From: Sorangium cellulosum So0157-2
GTDB lineage: Bacteria > Myxococcota_A > Polyangia > Polyangiales > Polyangiaceae
Assembly: GCF_000418325.1 (NCBI RefSeq)
Contig: NC_021658.1
Location: forward strand, 3,734,001-3,798,000
Length of the DNA stretch: 64,000 nucleotides
Direction of reading: 5' to 3'
Part shown: positions 52,643-61,603 of the stretch, piece after piece
Layout: every line of letters begins with the position of its first letter
Position numbering within the stretch: the stretch's first letter is position 1
The notes under the pieces: generated by a model
What the model was told of the DNA's origin: nothing
Seen by the model: only the letters and a program-made list of their open reading frames with translations
Database searches by the model: none
Program-made: the position numbers and the translations under genes

Positions 52643-54205
52643 TCACCGCGCCCCGGCGCGGCCGCCGATGAGGCTGATGTCCTTCGCGTCGATCAGGTCC
52701 GGCGCGGTCCACCCCTTCTCGTCGTAGTCGGCCATGCACCGGGCCACGAGCTCCTTACAGCGCTCGGTGGCGCCGGCGGCGGCGGCGGTGTGCAAGAGCT
52801 CCACCAGGCAGTTCTCCTCGTTGCCGCCGTAGCTCCGCTCGTAGAGCTCGTGCCGCCCGCCGAACTCGGTGCCCACGGCGTCCCACGTCAGCTTCATCAG
52901 CTTGGCGCGCTCCAGCGCGGAGCTGCCGTCCGAGCCGCGGGCGATCCGATCGAGGTGCCGGCGGAGCTCGGGGACGTCGAAGTCGATCGCGTGCGACGGC
53001 ACGTACACGAGGGAGCTGGCCAGGACCTTCTCGAGGATCCCCTTGATCCGCGGGTAGATCGAGGGAGCGAGGGCCCGGTAGGTCATGGCGTACTCCGCGT
53101 TGGGCAGCACCGTGCCGTCCTTCCACGGCGTCGGGGCGTGGACCATGGCGTCGGCCAGGCCCGAGAAGACGTTGCGCCAGGCGATGACCTCGCCCACCTC
53201 CGCCTGGACGCCGCGAAAGTCCTTGTTGCCCATGACCTCGACGCCCCGGAGCAGGAGCCCGGCGATGAACTCGAGCTTCACCGAGAGGCGGACGCATCCA
53301 TGAAAGAAGGCGCGGGGGGCGAAGCCCGAGCGCGGCAGGAACTGCTGCGCCCGCTCGATGTCGCGGTAGATGAGGACGTCCTCCCAGGGCACGAGGACGT
53401 CCTCGAGCACCAGGATCGCGTCGTTCTCGTCGAAGCGGCTGGAGAGCGGGTAATCGAACGGGCTCCCCATGACGCCGGCCGTCATCGCGTACGAGGGCCG
53501 GCAGAGCAGCTTCACCCCGCGGGCGCCCGTCGGCACGATGAAGGCCAGGGCGAGCCCCTCGTCCTGGATGGGCAGCGTCGCGTACTGGCTGATGAACGTG
53601 TAGTTGGTGAGGGCAGAGCCCGTCGCCACCACCTTGGCGCCGCTCACGACGATCCCGCGATCGGTCTCCTTCTCGACGTGGACGAAGACGTCGCGCGACT
53701 CGTGGGGAGGCAGCCCGCGGTTGATGGGCGGGTTCACGATGGCATGGTTGAAGAACAGGACCTGCTCCTGGGCCTCCCGGTACCAGCGCCGCGCGTTCGC
53801 CTCGTAGGGAGCATAGAACTCGGCGTTGGACTCGAGCGTGGCGAGGAAGCTCGACTTGTAGTCTGGGCTACGGCCGAGCCATCCATACGACATGCGCGCC
53901 CACGCAGCGATGGCGTCCCGGGCTCCCCGCAGATCGTCCACGCTCCTCGGCGATCGGAAGAACTTGTGTGTGTGCCCACCTGAGCCGGTGTCCGTCGGCG
54001 CCGTCAGGACCGGCTGTGTGTCCGGGTCGTGCAAGGCGTCATAGAGTCGGGCCAGGATGCGCGCGACGTTGCGAAACGCCGGGTGCGCGGTCACGTCGCG
54101 GACGCGCTCGCCGTAGACCCAGACTTCGCGCTCGTCGCGCAGGCTCGCCAGAAACTCCTCCCCGGTCATCGGCATCCGGGGCTTCGCGAAGGAAGCGCGG
54201 CTCAT
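52643..54205 (-). CDS. hpaB: HpaB-type 4-hydroxyphenylacetate 3-monooxygenase oxygenase component
   Basis: 520 aa from ATG 54205, the normal length. N-terminus 'MTGEEFLASLRDEREVWVYG' and 'RDVTAHPAFRN', central 'FNHAIVNPPINRG', 'GIVVSGAKVVATGSALTNYT', 'GVMGSPFDYPLSSRFDENDA' and 'LVPWEDVLIYRDIER', C-terminal 'SYGGNEENCLVELLHTAAAA' all match flavin-dependent aromatic hydroxylases of the HpaB/HpaH family. It uses reduced FAD supplied by a separate reductase; no hpaC-like gene is adjacent. The substrate may be a phenol in catabolism or in natural-product biosynthesis. Its stop is adjacent to the convergent plus-strand gene ending at 52642. Confidence 0.9.
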   Translation of the reverse strand: MSRASFAKPRMPMTGEEFLASLRDEREVWVYGERVRDVTAHPAFRNVARILARLYDALHDPDTQPVLTAPTDTGSGGHTHKFFRSPRSVDDLRGARDAIAAWARMSYGWLGRSPDYKSSFLATLESNAEFYAPYEANARRWYREAQEQVLFFNHAIVNPPINRGLPPHESRDVFVHVEKETDRGIVVSGAKVVATGSALTNYTFISQYATLPIQDEGLALAFIVPTGARGVKLLCRPSYAMTAGVMGSPFDYPLSSRFDENDAILVLEDVLVPWEDVLIYRDIERAQQFLPRSGFAPRAFFHGCVRLSVKLEFIAGLLLRGVEVMGNKDFRGVQAEVGEVIAWRNVFSGLADAMVHAPTPWKDGTVLPNAEYAMTYRALAPSIYPRIKGILEKVLASSLVYVPSHAIDFDVPELRRHLDRIARGSDGSSALERAKLMKLTWDAVGTEFGGRHELYERSYGGNEENCLVELLHTAAAAGATERCKELVARCMADYDEKGWTAPDLIDAKDISLIGGRAGAR

Positions 54206-54372
54206 GAGGGTACCTCGTTCCATGGTTGGGCCGCCCCGTACCGTCTCGCCGCGCCGAGCGCTGTCCACCGCGGCGCCTTCGCGCGGCGGCCCGGCGCCCG
54301 GCACCGGGGCGGGCTGCTCAAGGGAATACGGCGGATTTCACCACATCCGGCGGCGGCCGTCGACTCGAAGAG

Positions 54373-54458
54373 GACCGCAAGGAACGCAAGGGATGCAAGG
54401 GGAAGAGAAGAATACAATTCTATCTCTATCCCATTGCGTCCCTTGCGCCCTTGCGGTC
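54373..54458. repeat. long imperfect hairpin
   Basis: Arms 'gaccgcaaggaacgcaaggg' onward (54373-54398) and the complementary 54434-54458 ('ttgcgtcccttgcgcccttg'...), ~25 bp with two mismatches or bulges, enclosing a 35-nt A/T-rich loop. It lies between the SpoIIE-fusion gene end and hpaB start, both on the minus strand, so it could terminate the former's operon or be a dispersed repeat. Confidence 0.6.
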
Positions 54459-54560
54459 TCTCCGCTCGCGGCGTGCCGTGCTCTTCCAGCGTGCTCCTCG
54501 GCGGAGCCGGCGGGTGCCGGAACTTGTTGAAGTTCGCTGGCTTTCTACCTGCTCGGCGCT

Positions 54561-57032
54561 CTACGCGGCGCCCGGCGGCGCGCGGTGCCGCGCCACGAGG
54601 AGCGTGATGTCGTCGTCCTGGCTCGAGCACCAGCTCTCGACGTCCCTCAGGAGGCGGTCGCGGATGACGTCGACGGGCGCGTCCTGGGAGGCCTCGACGG
54701 CGGCGCAGAGCCGCTCCAGCCCGAACTGCTCCTGCTGCGCGTTCCGCGCCTCCGTCACCCCGTCGGTGTAGAGCACGAGGAGGTCGCCGTCCTCGAGGAG
54801 GAGCTCGGCGTCCTGGGTCATCGCGTCGACCGACGGCAGGACGCCGATCCACACGCCGGAGCTCGCGACGCACTCGCACCGCCGCGTGCCCGCGCGGCAC
54901 ACGACGAGGTCGTCGTGCGCGCCGGCGAACGTCACCCGCCCGCTGCGCTCGTAGCGGAGCAGGAGCAGGGTCGCGTGCTCGTCGCGCTTCAAGCGATCCC
55001 GGATGTTCTCGTGGATCGCCCGGTTGAGCGCCGAGATGAGCTCGCCCGGGCTGGCCGTCGGGTCCCTGCGCGCCATGCACGCGACCATGCTCTGGATCAT
55101 CAGCATGATGAGGCCCGCCACGAGCCCGTGCCCCGCGACGTCGCCGATGCCGAGCCACCCGCCCTCCGGCGTGGCGATCACGTCGTAGTAGTCGCCGCCG
55201 ACCTCGGCGGCCGGCCTCATCGCCGCGCAGAGCTCGAGCCCCTCGACGTGCAGCCGCGGCGGGACGAGCGTGGTCTGGATGCGCTCCGCGACGACGCTCT
55301 CCTGCCGGACCCGCTCCTGCTCCAGCCGCTCGCGGATCTCCACCTGCCGGACGATCTCGCGGTGCATCATGACCGCCTTCATCGCCGAGCCGATCTGGAG
55401 GCGCACGGCGTCGTAGACGACCTCGTTCGCGCCGCCGTTGACGAGCGCGATGCCGAAGTGCTCCGCCTCGCCGAACGTGATCGGCATCGCGATGACGCTC
55501 CATCGCTCGGCGGAGCTCAGGAACCCGGGCGGCGCGAGGCTCGAGGACGCGAAGCTCGCGGGCGGCGGCTCCACCTCGCGGCTGTTCTCCATCAGGAAGA
55601 GCGACCGCAACGTGGCGCGCTGCGGGTCGTCGTAGAGCGAGACGGCGACGTGCCTGAGGTCGAGCCTGGGCAGCTCCGCGGCGAGCGTGCGGCGGAGCGT
55701 GGGCATGCTCAGGCTCGTCGAGAAGCTCATGCCGGTCCAGCTCAGGTCGATCGAGGCGATCTCCAGGCGCAGCCGCTTCTCGCCCTCGGCGCGCACGGAG
55801 GCGTGGCCGATCAGGACGCGCGCGGTGTGCCAGAGCCGCTCGAGGTCGTCCTCGGCGACGCCGGGCGCCCGGCGGACGCGCGCGCGGAGCAGCGTGATCG
55901 CGCCCTGGAGCTGATCGAGCGCGACGCCCTCGCGCCCCGCCGCGTCGAGCAGGTCCTGGAGCGCCCGCAGGAAGCGGCCCTCCTGCCCGGCGAGCTCCTC
56001 CTCGAGCGCCGAGAGCAGCGCGCGGGGCCAGTCCCTCAGCGACGGGGCCGAGGCGGTCGCCGTCCGCTCGAGGGCGCGCGCGAGGTCCTCCCGCTGCTCG
56101 GCGATGGAGCGCGGCGCGCGGCGCGACGGCGCCTCGGCGGACGCGCGCGGGAGGGCGGCGTAGTAGCCGCAGCCGCACGACTCGCGCCGCGTGAGCTCGA
56201 CCGGGAGGAGGCTGCACTCCGGCGCCCGCTCGCCGGCGAGCTGGCGCAGGACCGTCTCGACCGCGAGCGCCCCGAGCTCCTTGATCGGCTGGCGGATGGT
56301 CGTCAGGGACGGCCGCGCGACGCGCGACACGGCGACGTCGTCGAACCCGCACACGAGGACGTCGCCGGGGACGCCGATGCCGTGCGCCTTCAGCGTGTCC
56401 ATCGCGCCGAGGGCCATGTTGTCGTTGCCGGCGATGACCGCGTCGAAGCGGACCCCGCGCGCGAGGAGCTCGCGCATCGCGCGGCGACCGCCGTCGATCA
56501 GGAAATCGCCGACCACGAGGAGGCGCTCGTCGTAGGGGAGCGCGCGCGCCTCGAGGGCCCTCCGGTACGCCCCGGTGCGCAGCTTCGCCTCCGCGTTGCT
56601 GGGCGGCCCGCTGATGTACGCGACGCGCTGGCGCGCGTGGTCGTCGACCAGGTGCGCGACCGCCACCTCCCCCCCGAGCGCGTTGTCGACGACGACGCTC
56701 GGGATGCCCTCCAGCGCGACCCCCACGCTGCAGACGGGCAGGGGCGCGTACGATCGGCAGAACTCGTGCATGCCGTCGGCGCCGAGGGGGTTCGTGAGCG
56801 CCGACGACATGATCACCGCCCCGTCGACCGTCTCCGCGCCGACGAGCGAGTAGATGCTGCCCCGGGCGTCCAGGAGGGAGTAGCCCCGGCGGGCGCGCGT
56901 CTCCCCGAAGACGATGACGAGGTTGACGTCGTGCGCCTCGGCGGCGCGCTCGACCCCGAAGCGCGCCTCCGACTGGTACTCGCCGCAGAGATAGTCGGTC
57001 AGGAGGGCGATCGTGGGCCGCTTCGCCGCCAT
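54561..57032 (-). CDS. LacI-type sugar-binding domain fused to SpoIIE PP2C phosphatase
   Basis: 823 aa from ATG 57032 ('ggggag' upstream). Residues ~5-285 are a periplasmic-binding-like ligand domain of LacI type, without an HTH: 'PTIALLTDYLCGEYQSEARF', 'QRVAYISGPPSNAEAKLRTG', 'VRFDAVIAGNDNMALGAMDT', 'GVPGDVLVCGFDDVAVSRVA'. It ends in 'TRRESCGCGYY', a motif I associate with such domains when fused to signalling outputs. A helical linker and possible GAF-like segment (~330-590) lead to a SpoIIE phosphatase (~600-820): 'AAEVGGDYYDVIATPEGGWL', 'GIGDVAGHGLVAGLIML', 'LLVLYTDGVTEARN', 'SQDDDITLLVARH'. No signal peptide, so it senses a cytoplasmic ligand and dephosphorylates a partner, presumably the STAS-like protein encoded 17 bp upstream. 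Confidence 0.88.
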   Translation of the reverse strand: MAAKRPTIALLTDYLCGEYQSEARFGVERAAEAHDVNLVIVFGETRARRGYSLLDARGSIYSLVGAETVDGAVIMSSALTNPLGADGMHEFCRSYAPLPVCSVGVALEGIPSVVVDNALGGEVAVAHLVDDHARQRVAYISGPPSNAEAKLRTGAYRRALEARALPYDERLLVVGDFLIDGGRRAMRELLARGVRFDAVIAGNDNMALGAMDTLKAHGIGVPGDVLVCGFDDVAVSRVARPSLTTIRQPIKELGALAVETVLRQLAGERAPECSLLPVELTRRESCGCGYYAALPRASAEAPSRRAPRSIAEQREDLARALERTATASAPSLRDWPRALLSALEEELAGQEGRFLRALQDLLDAAGREGVALDQLQGAITLLRARVRRAPGVAEDDLERLWHTARVLIGHASVRAEGEKRLRLEIASIDLSWTGMSFSTSLSMPTLRRTLAAELPRLDLRHVAVSLYDDPQRATLRSLFLMENSREVEPPPASFASSSLAPPGFLSSAERWSVIAMPITFGEAEHFGIALVNGGANEVVYDAVRLQIGSAMKAVMMHREIVRQVEIRERLEQERVRQESVVAERIQTTLVPPRLHVEGLELCAAMRPAAEVGGDYYDVIATPEGGWLGIGDVAGHGLVAGLIMLMIQSMVACMARRDPTASPGELISALNRAIHENIRDRLKRDEHATLLLLRYERSGRVTFAGAHDDLVVCRAGTRRCECVASSGVWIGVLPSVDAMTQDAELLLEDGDLLVLYTDGVTEARNAQQEQFGLERLCAAVEASQDAPVDVIRDRLLRDVESWCSSQDDDITLLVARHRAPPGAA

Positions 57033-57049
57033 GCGCCGTCGCTCCCCGC

Positions 57050-57427
57050 TCACGCCTCGTCGATGGACACGAGGCTCGGGGACATGCGCTGGAGGGCCGC
57101 GAGGCTGCGCCGCTGCCACCCGAGCCTCGCGTCCGTGAGGAACTTGATCTCGCACCCGAGCCCCTGCGCGGAGATGCCGCAGATGAAGGCGATGAACGCC
57201 TTCAGGCAGCTCGAGTTCAGGAAGTACAAGGCGCGTATGTCGAACTCGACGGTGGTCAGCGAGAGGCGCTTCACCTCGAGCTGGACCTCGTTGCAATAGC
57301 TGGCGAGCGGCCCGGCCGCCGCCATGTCGCCCGTCCCCGTGAGCTTGATGCTGAGCCGATCGCCGGCGAGCGTCGGCTCGATGCCGAAGCTCTCGGCGAC
57401 GACGGGCTCAACCCTTAAGCTGTTCAT
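57050..57427 (-). CDS. STAS-like anti-sigma antagonist-type protein
   Basis: 125 aa from ATG 57427. Compact alpha/beta protein; 'RLSIKLTGTGDMAAAGPLAS', 'TTVEFDIRALYFLNSSCLKA' and 'IAFICGISAQGLG' correspond to the strand-loop-helix of STAS-like regulators, where the Ser pair ('NSSC') is the expected phospho-site. Overlaps the upstream kinase-like gene by ~20 bp and is followed 17 bp later by the SpoIIE phosphatase. In partner switching this protein would be phosphorylated by the former and dephosphorylated by the latter. Confidence 0.7.
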   Translation of the reverse strand: MNSLRVEPVVAESFGIEPTLAGDRLSIKLTGTGDMAAAGPLASYCNEVQLEVKRLSLTTVEFDIRALYFLNSSCLKAFIAFICGISAQGLGCEIKFLTDARLGWQRRSLAALQRMSPSLVSIDEA

Positions 57428-57995
57428 TGGGCCTCCACCGCTCGAGCGGCGCGTGCGCGATGATCGTGAGCTCGTTGCCCTCGATCTTGTAGTCGACGTC
57501 GAGCCCTCCCTCGGCGCGGACGCGCGCGAGGCCCAGGCCGGAGACGCCCTCGACCATCGCTGTCTCCGTGATGAGCTCGTCGTAGTGCTTCAGCGGATCG
57601 ATGGCGGTCTTCAGATCGAGCAGGCGCTTCTCGACCTCCCGCAGGCGCTCCGGGGACGCCTCGTTGCGCGCGCGGATCTTCATGATGTGCGAGCGCTCGT
57701 CCTCCTCCAGCGCGAGCTCGAGGCTGACGCGAGGGCCGGTGGAATATTTGGTGATGTTCTCGGCGAGCTCGTGCGCGGCCATGTAAAACCGCGAGCTCAC
57801 GTTCGCGTCGTCCAGCACCGCGCCGCAGAAGCTGGACACCAGCCGCAGCACCGCCGTCGCCAGGCGCTCGCTCGGAAAGAAGGTGATGCAGAGGAATAGC
57901 GAAGCGCTCTGCGTCGGTTCGGGGGATGACACAATCTGTAATTCTACGCGGCCCTCGCGCGGAATCCAACCGCGACCGACGGGGGTGATGTGCAT
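57408..57995 (-). CDS. HATPase/anti-sigma-kinase-like protein
   Basis: About 195 aa if started at ATG 57995; a GTG ~45 bp further in is also possible, and no strong ribosome binding site decides. The core carries an RsbW/GHKL-type N-box 'RFYMAAHELAENITKYSTGP' (Glu and Asn), 'SLELALEEDERSHIMKIRAR' and a glycine motif 'GVSGLGLARVRAEG'. The G1 motif is not obvious, as in several stand-alone HATPases of this class. Predicted to phosphorylate the STAS-like protein in the same operon. Confidence 0.7.
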   Translation of the reverse strand: MHITPVGRGWIPREGRVELQIVSSPEPTQSASLFLCITFFPSERLATAVLRLVSSFCGAVLDDANVSSRFYMAAHELAENITKYSTGPRVSLELALEEDERSHIMKIRARNEASPERLREVEKRLLDLKTAIDPLKHYDELITETAMVEGVSGLGLARVRAEGGLDVDYKIEGNELTIIAHAPLERWRPNEQLKG

Positions 57996-58240
57996 CGCAG
58001 GCCGGCGAGCACCGCGCCCCACGTGGTGCGACGCGGTGCGCTGCGCTGCGCGGCGTCTGGCCGAGACGAGCCGAACCGAGCCGAGCGAGCCGAGTGGCAC
58101 GCTCGTTGATTCGATCTCGGCGCCCACCGATGGTGAGGTGTGTCCGTGGATCCGGCCGGGCCACCGCGCGCCTCGCGCACAGACGCCGTCACCTGCGGGA
58201 GAGATCTCGTCGGGCAACCCCACAAGGAGGTTCTTGCCGT
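57996..58240. promoter_or_regulatory. divergent promoter region
   Basis: About 245 bp between the partner-switching operon (minus) and the cytochrome/sorbosone-dehydrogenase gene (plus). It must contain both promoters. A strong ribosome binding site 'aaggagg' lies at ~58222-58228. No consensus promoter could be assigned. Confidence 0.4.
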
Positions 58241-61200
58241 ATGAAACGACCCCTCGCGCCCGGGCTGCCCGGGCCATCCGACTGCCGATCTCGCCGCGAG
58301 GCGGCGAGATCGCGCGCTCACTCCCTCATGATGCGCGGCGTCCTCGCCGGCGCCGCCGTCGCGACCGTCAATTGTAGCACCGGGCCCGGCGCGGAGCGAG
58401 ACATCGCGCATGGTACCGGCGGTGTCGACGACGTCGGGGAGGGCGACCTCGGCGATTCGCCTGCTCTCGGTCTCAGTCTCGGCCTCGGCCTCGGCGCGGC
58501 GCGCGCGGCGCTCTCGAGCGAAGCCGTGGTGTGCGTCTCGATTCAGCGTGGCCAGCGTGGAGGGCTAGGCACGGTGAGAGATGCGACACTGTGGCAAAAC
58601 GCTCCGGCGTGGAGCGACTCGGCCTCTCCGAACCTCTCGACGGGAGCCGCCGGGAGCGCCGGCCGCCGCCGGTCCGTCGTGCAGTTCGACCTCTCTCCCG
58701 TGCCCACGGGGGCGACGGTCGTCTCTGCCTCGATGATCGTTCATCAGACGTACAAGGTCGATAGCAGCGCGATCGGCGTACACCGCGTCATGATCCCGTG
58801 GGAGGAGCGCACCGTCGCGTGGCGGACCTTCGGCGACGGCGGCTTCGAGCGGGAGAGCGCGGCGACGATCGCGGCGGAGGCGGGCGTCGGGCCCCGCGCG
58901 GCGGACGTGTCGTCGCTCGTCCAGGCGTGGGTGCTCGGGACCGCGCCGAACCACGGCGTGCTCCTCGACGAGGCGCCGGCGCGCTCCACCAGCCTGAGGA
59001 GCAGCGAGATCGACCGCGCGGAGGAGCGCCCCCGGCTCGACGTCTGTTACGTGACCTGCTCGGACGGCGTGATGAACGGCCTCGAGGCGGGCGTCGACTG
59101 CGGCGGGCCGCACTGCGCGCCCTGCACGGGCGTGACGACGGGCGCCGCGAGCACCGCCGCGTCGAGCGTCGCGACGTCGAGCTCGACCGGCGGGGCGAGC
59201 TCGGCGGGCGAGCCCTGCGCGGATCCGGCCGCGCTCCCGCCGGATCCGGTGCCGCCCGATCGGCTCTCCGAGACCGGGCTCTACGCCGACATCGCGACCC
59301 GGTCGCGCGCGGCGAACACGCGCGAGTTCCGCCCTGCCTACGAGCTCTGGTCGGACGGGGCGGCCAAGCGGCGCTTCGTGTACCTGCCGCGCTGCTCGAC
59401 GATCGACACGAGCGACATGGATCACTGGTCGCTGCCGGTGGGGACGCGCTTCTGGAAGGAGTTCCGCGCCGAGGGCGTGGCCGCGGAGACGCGGCTCATC
59501 CACCGGTTCGGGCCGGGGATCGACGACTGGGTGTTCGCCGCCTATGCGTGGGATCCGTCGGGGAGCGACGCGTTCCTTGTCGAGGACGGCGTCGAGGACG
59601 CCCGCGGGACCAAGCACGATATCCCGCGGACCGAGGACTGCTGGGAGTGCCACGGCAAGCTCCCGGAGCGCATCCTCGGCTTCAGCGCGCTGCAATTGAG
59701 CCATGCGGGGACGGGGGAGACGATCCGGTCGCTGAGCAACGCCGGGTGGCTCACCGTGCCGATGCCGGGAGGGCTCCGCCCGCCGGGCGACGCCACGGCG
59801 GCCGCGGCGCTCGGCTATCTCCACGCGAACTGCGGCAATTGCCACAACGACACCGGCGTCGCGACCCTGCGGACTCGCCTGCTCGCGGCGGACACCACGG
59901 TGGAGAGCACCGACACGTACACGACGGGCGTGGGCGTGAGGCCCAGCTTCTGGGAGACCGGCGTGGTCCACCGGATCACGGCGGGAGACCCGGAGTCGAG
60001 CGCGGTGGTGCGCCGGATGGCGCACCGCGGCTCCAGGGCGCAGATGCCGCCGATCGGATCGGAGGTCGCCGACGCGGCGGGGCTCGCGGCGGTGAGCGCG
60101 TGGATCGAGGACGTGCGGCCGCCGGCCGGGGCGGCGAGCGGCGGAAGCAGCGCGAGCGCCAGCAGCGCGAGCGCCAGCAGCGCGAGCGCCAGCAGCGCGA
60201 GCGCCAGCAGCGCGAGCGCCAGCAGCGCGAGCGCCAGCAGCGCGAGCGCCAGCAGCGCGAGCGCCAGCAGCGCGGCCAGCGGCAGCGCGAGCGCCAGCAG
60301 CGCGAGCGCCAGCAGCGCGAGCGCCAGCAGCGCGAGCGCCAGCAGCGCGAGCGCCAGCAGCGCGGCCAGCGGCAGCGCGAGCGCCAGCGGCGCGGGCGGC
60401 GGGAGCGCGGGCGCGGGCGCGAGCAGCGGCAGCGGCGCCGGCGGGAGCGGCGGCGCCGGCCCCGCGTGCGCCGGGGTGCCGCGGCTGAAGCTCACGCAGG
60501 TCGCGTCGGGCCTGGAAGCGCCGCTCTTCCTCACGAGCCCGCCGGGCGACACCTCGAGGATGTTCGTCCTCGAAAAGGACGGGGTCGTCCGCCTCATCAA
60601 GAACGGTGTCCTCCTGGCCACGCCGTTCCTCGACATCCGGGGCGGGACCTCGTGCCCGCCGTCGCGTCCGGCGAGCGCGCGCCCGCTCGTGTGCACGCCG
60701 AGCCCGACCGCGGAAGGCGGGCTGCTCGGGATGGCGTTCCACCCGAGCTACGCGAGCAACGGACGGTTCTGGCTCTTCTACACCGCGGCGCCCAGGGGCA
60801 ACGTCACGATCGCCGAGTTCCGCCGCTCCGCCACGAACCCCGATGTCGCCGACACCTCGGCCGGGAGCGTGCCTGTCCGGACGCTCCTCGACGCGAAGCA
60901 CGGCGGCTGGAACCACGCGGGCGGCACGCTCGCGTTCGGGCCCGACGGCTATCTCTACGCGTCGGTCGGCGATTCGGCCGTGACGCCGTACTCGACCTCT
61001 CCGGCCAAGGACCTCTCGTCGCCCCTCGGCAAGATCCTGAGGATCGACGTGAATACCGGGCTCGGGCCGTCCGGCAACCTCTCCGGCGCTGGCGTGAACC
61101 CGCTCGTGTGGGACTACGGCCTGCGCAATCCGTGGCGCTTCAGCTTCGACCGGCGCACGGGAGACCTCTACATCGCCGACGTGGGGCAGAACGCCTGGGA

Positions 61201-61594
61201 GGAGCTCAACATCGAGCCGGCCCGCACCGGCCGGCGCAACTACGGTTGGCCGACGATGGAGGGCGACCACTGCGTCGCTTCCGGGTGCTCCCGCGCCGGC
61301 GTGGCGCCCGCCGTGGAGCACAGCCACTCGAGCGGTGAGGGCGGCTCGATCACGGGCGGCTACGTCTACCGCGGCTCGGCGATCCCGTGCCTCCAGGGGA
61401 GGTACGTTTACGGCGACTACGGGACACACCGCTTCTGGACGCTGCGGTGGGACGGCAGCGCCGTGCGGGATCACATGGAGATCACGGGGGACCTCGCGTC
61501 GAGCCTGCCGGCGGCCTCGTTCGGCGAGGACGCCGCCGGCGAGCTGTACGTGGTGATGCTCACCGGGGAGGTGTTCCGCATCGACCCGAGGTGA
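58241..61594 (+). CDS. secreted DNRLRE-cytochrome c-glucose/sorbosone dehydrogenase fusion
   Basis: 1117 aa from ATG 58241, preceded by 'aaggagg'. After an N-terminal export region (lipobox-like 'AVATVNC'), residues ~90-270 form a DNRLRE-type beta-sandwich ('RRSVVQFDLSPVPTGATVVS'). Next is the myxobacterial Cys motif 'CSDGVMNGLEAGVDCGG', then a cytochrome-c-like domain (~340-625) with heme sites 'CWECHG' and 'CGNCH'. A Ser/Ala linker of ~90 residues follows (DNA 60142-60400). The C-terminal ~370 residues are a PQQ-dependent sugar dehydrogenase propeller: 'GLEAPLFLTSPPGDTSRMFV', 'GLLGMAFHPSY', 'GGWNHAGGTLAFGPDGYLYA', 'LRNPWRFSFDRRTGDLYIAD'. Predicted outer-surface or periplasmic sugar oxidation with built-in electron transfer. 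Confidence 0.85.
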   Translation: MKRPLAPGLPGPSDCRSRREAARSRAHSLMMRGVLAGAAVATVNCSTGPGAERDIAHGTGGVDDVGEGDLGDSPALGLSLGLGLGAARAALSSEAVVCVSIQRGQRGGLGTVRDATLWQNAPAWSDSASPNLSTGAAGSAGRRRSVVQFDLSPVPTGATVVSASMIVHQTYKVDSSAIGVHRVMIPWEERTVAWRTFGDGGFERESAATIAAEAGVGPRAADVSSLVQAWVLGTAPNHGVLLDEAPARSTSLRSSEIDRAEERPRLDVCYVTCSDGVMNGLEAGVDCGGPHCAPCTGVTTGAASTAASSVATSSSTGGASSAGEPCADPAALPPDPVPPDRLSETGLYADIATRSRAANTREFRPAYELWSDGAAKRRFVYLPRCSTIDTSDMDHWSLPVGTRFWKEFRAEGVAAETRLIHRFGPGIDDWVFAAYAWDPSGSDAFLVEDGVEDARGTKHDIPRTEDCWECHGKLPERILGFSALQLSHAGTGETIRSLSNAGWLTVPMPGGLRPPGDATAAAALGYLHANCGNCHNDTGVATLRTRLLAADTTVESTDTYTTGVGVRPSFWETGVVHRITAGDPESSAVVRRMAHRGSRAQMPPIGSEVADAAGLAAVSAWIEDVRPPAGAASGGSSASASSASASSASASSASASSASASSASASSASASSASASSAASGSASASSASASSASASSASASSASASSAASGSASASGAGGGSAGAGASSGSGAGGSGGAGPACAGVPRLKLTQVASGLEAPLFLTSPPGDTSRMFVLEKDGVVRLIKNGVLLATPFLDIRGGTSCPPSRPASARPLVCTPSPTAEGGLLGMAFHPSYASNGRFWLFYTAAPRGNVTIAEFRRSATNPDVADTSAGSVPVRTLLDAKHGGWNHAGGTLAFGPDGYLYASVGDSAVTPYSTSPAKDLSSPLGKILRIDVNTGLGPSGNLSGAGVNPLVWDYGLRNPWRFSFDRRTGDLYIADVGQNAWEELNIEPARTGRRNYGWPTMEGDHCVASGCSRAGVAPAVEHSHSSGEGGSITGGYVYRGSAIPCLQGRYVYGDYGTHRFWTLRWDGSAVRDHMEITGDLASSLPAASFGEDAAGELYVVMLTGEVFRIDPR
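60142..60400 (+). repeat. 15-bp Ser/Ala-coding tandem repeat
   Basis: Repeats of 'agcgcgagcgccagc' encoding Ser-Ala-Ser-Ala-Ser, interrupted twice by the variant 'gcggccagcggc'. The two blocks between the interruptions are near-identical, so the array probably grew by duplication of a larger ~100-bp unit. It forms the linker between the cytochrome and dehydrogenase domains. Confidence 0.85.
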
Positions 61595-61603
61595 GCCCGC
61601 GGG

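Noticed and set aside
54585..57299. 904-codon plus-strand frame opposite the LacI-SpoIIE gene
   Set aside because: Shadow frame; the minus strand has complete SpoIIE and sugar-binding motifs.
60142..60400. Possible assembly collapse at the Ser/Ala repeat
   Set aside because: The frame is maintained on both sides and both flanking domains are complete, so there is no positive sign of error; repeat number itself could still be wrong.
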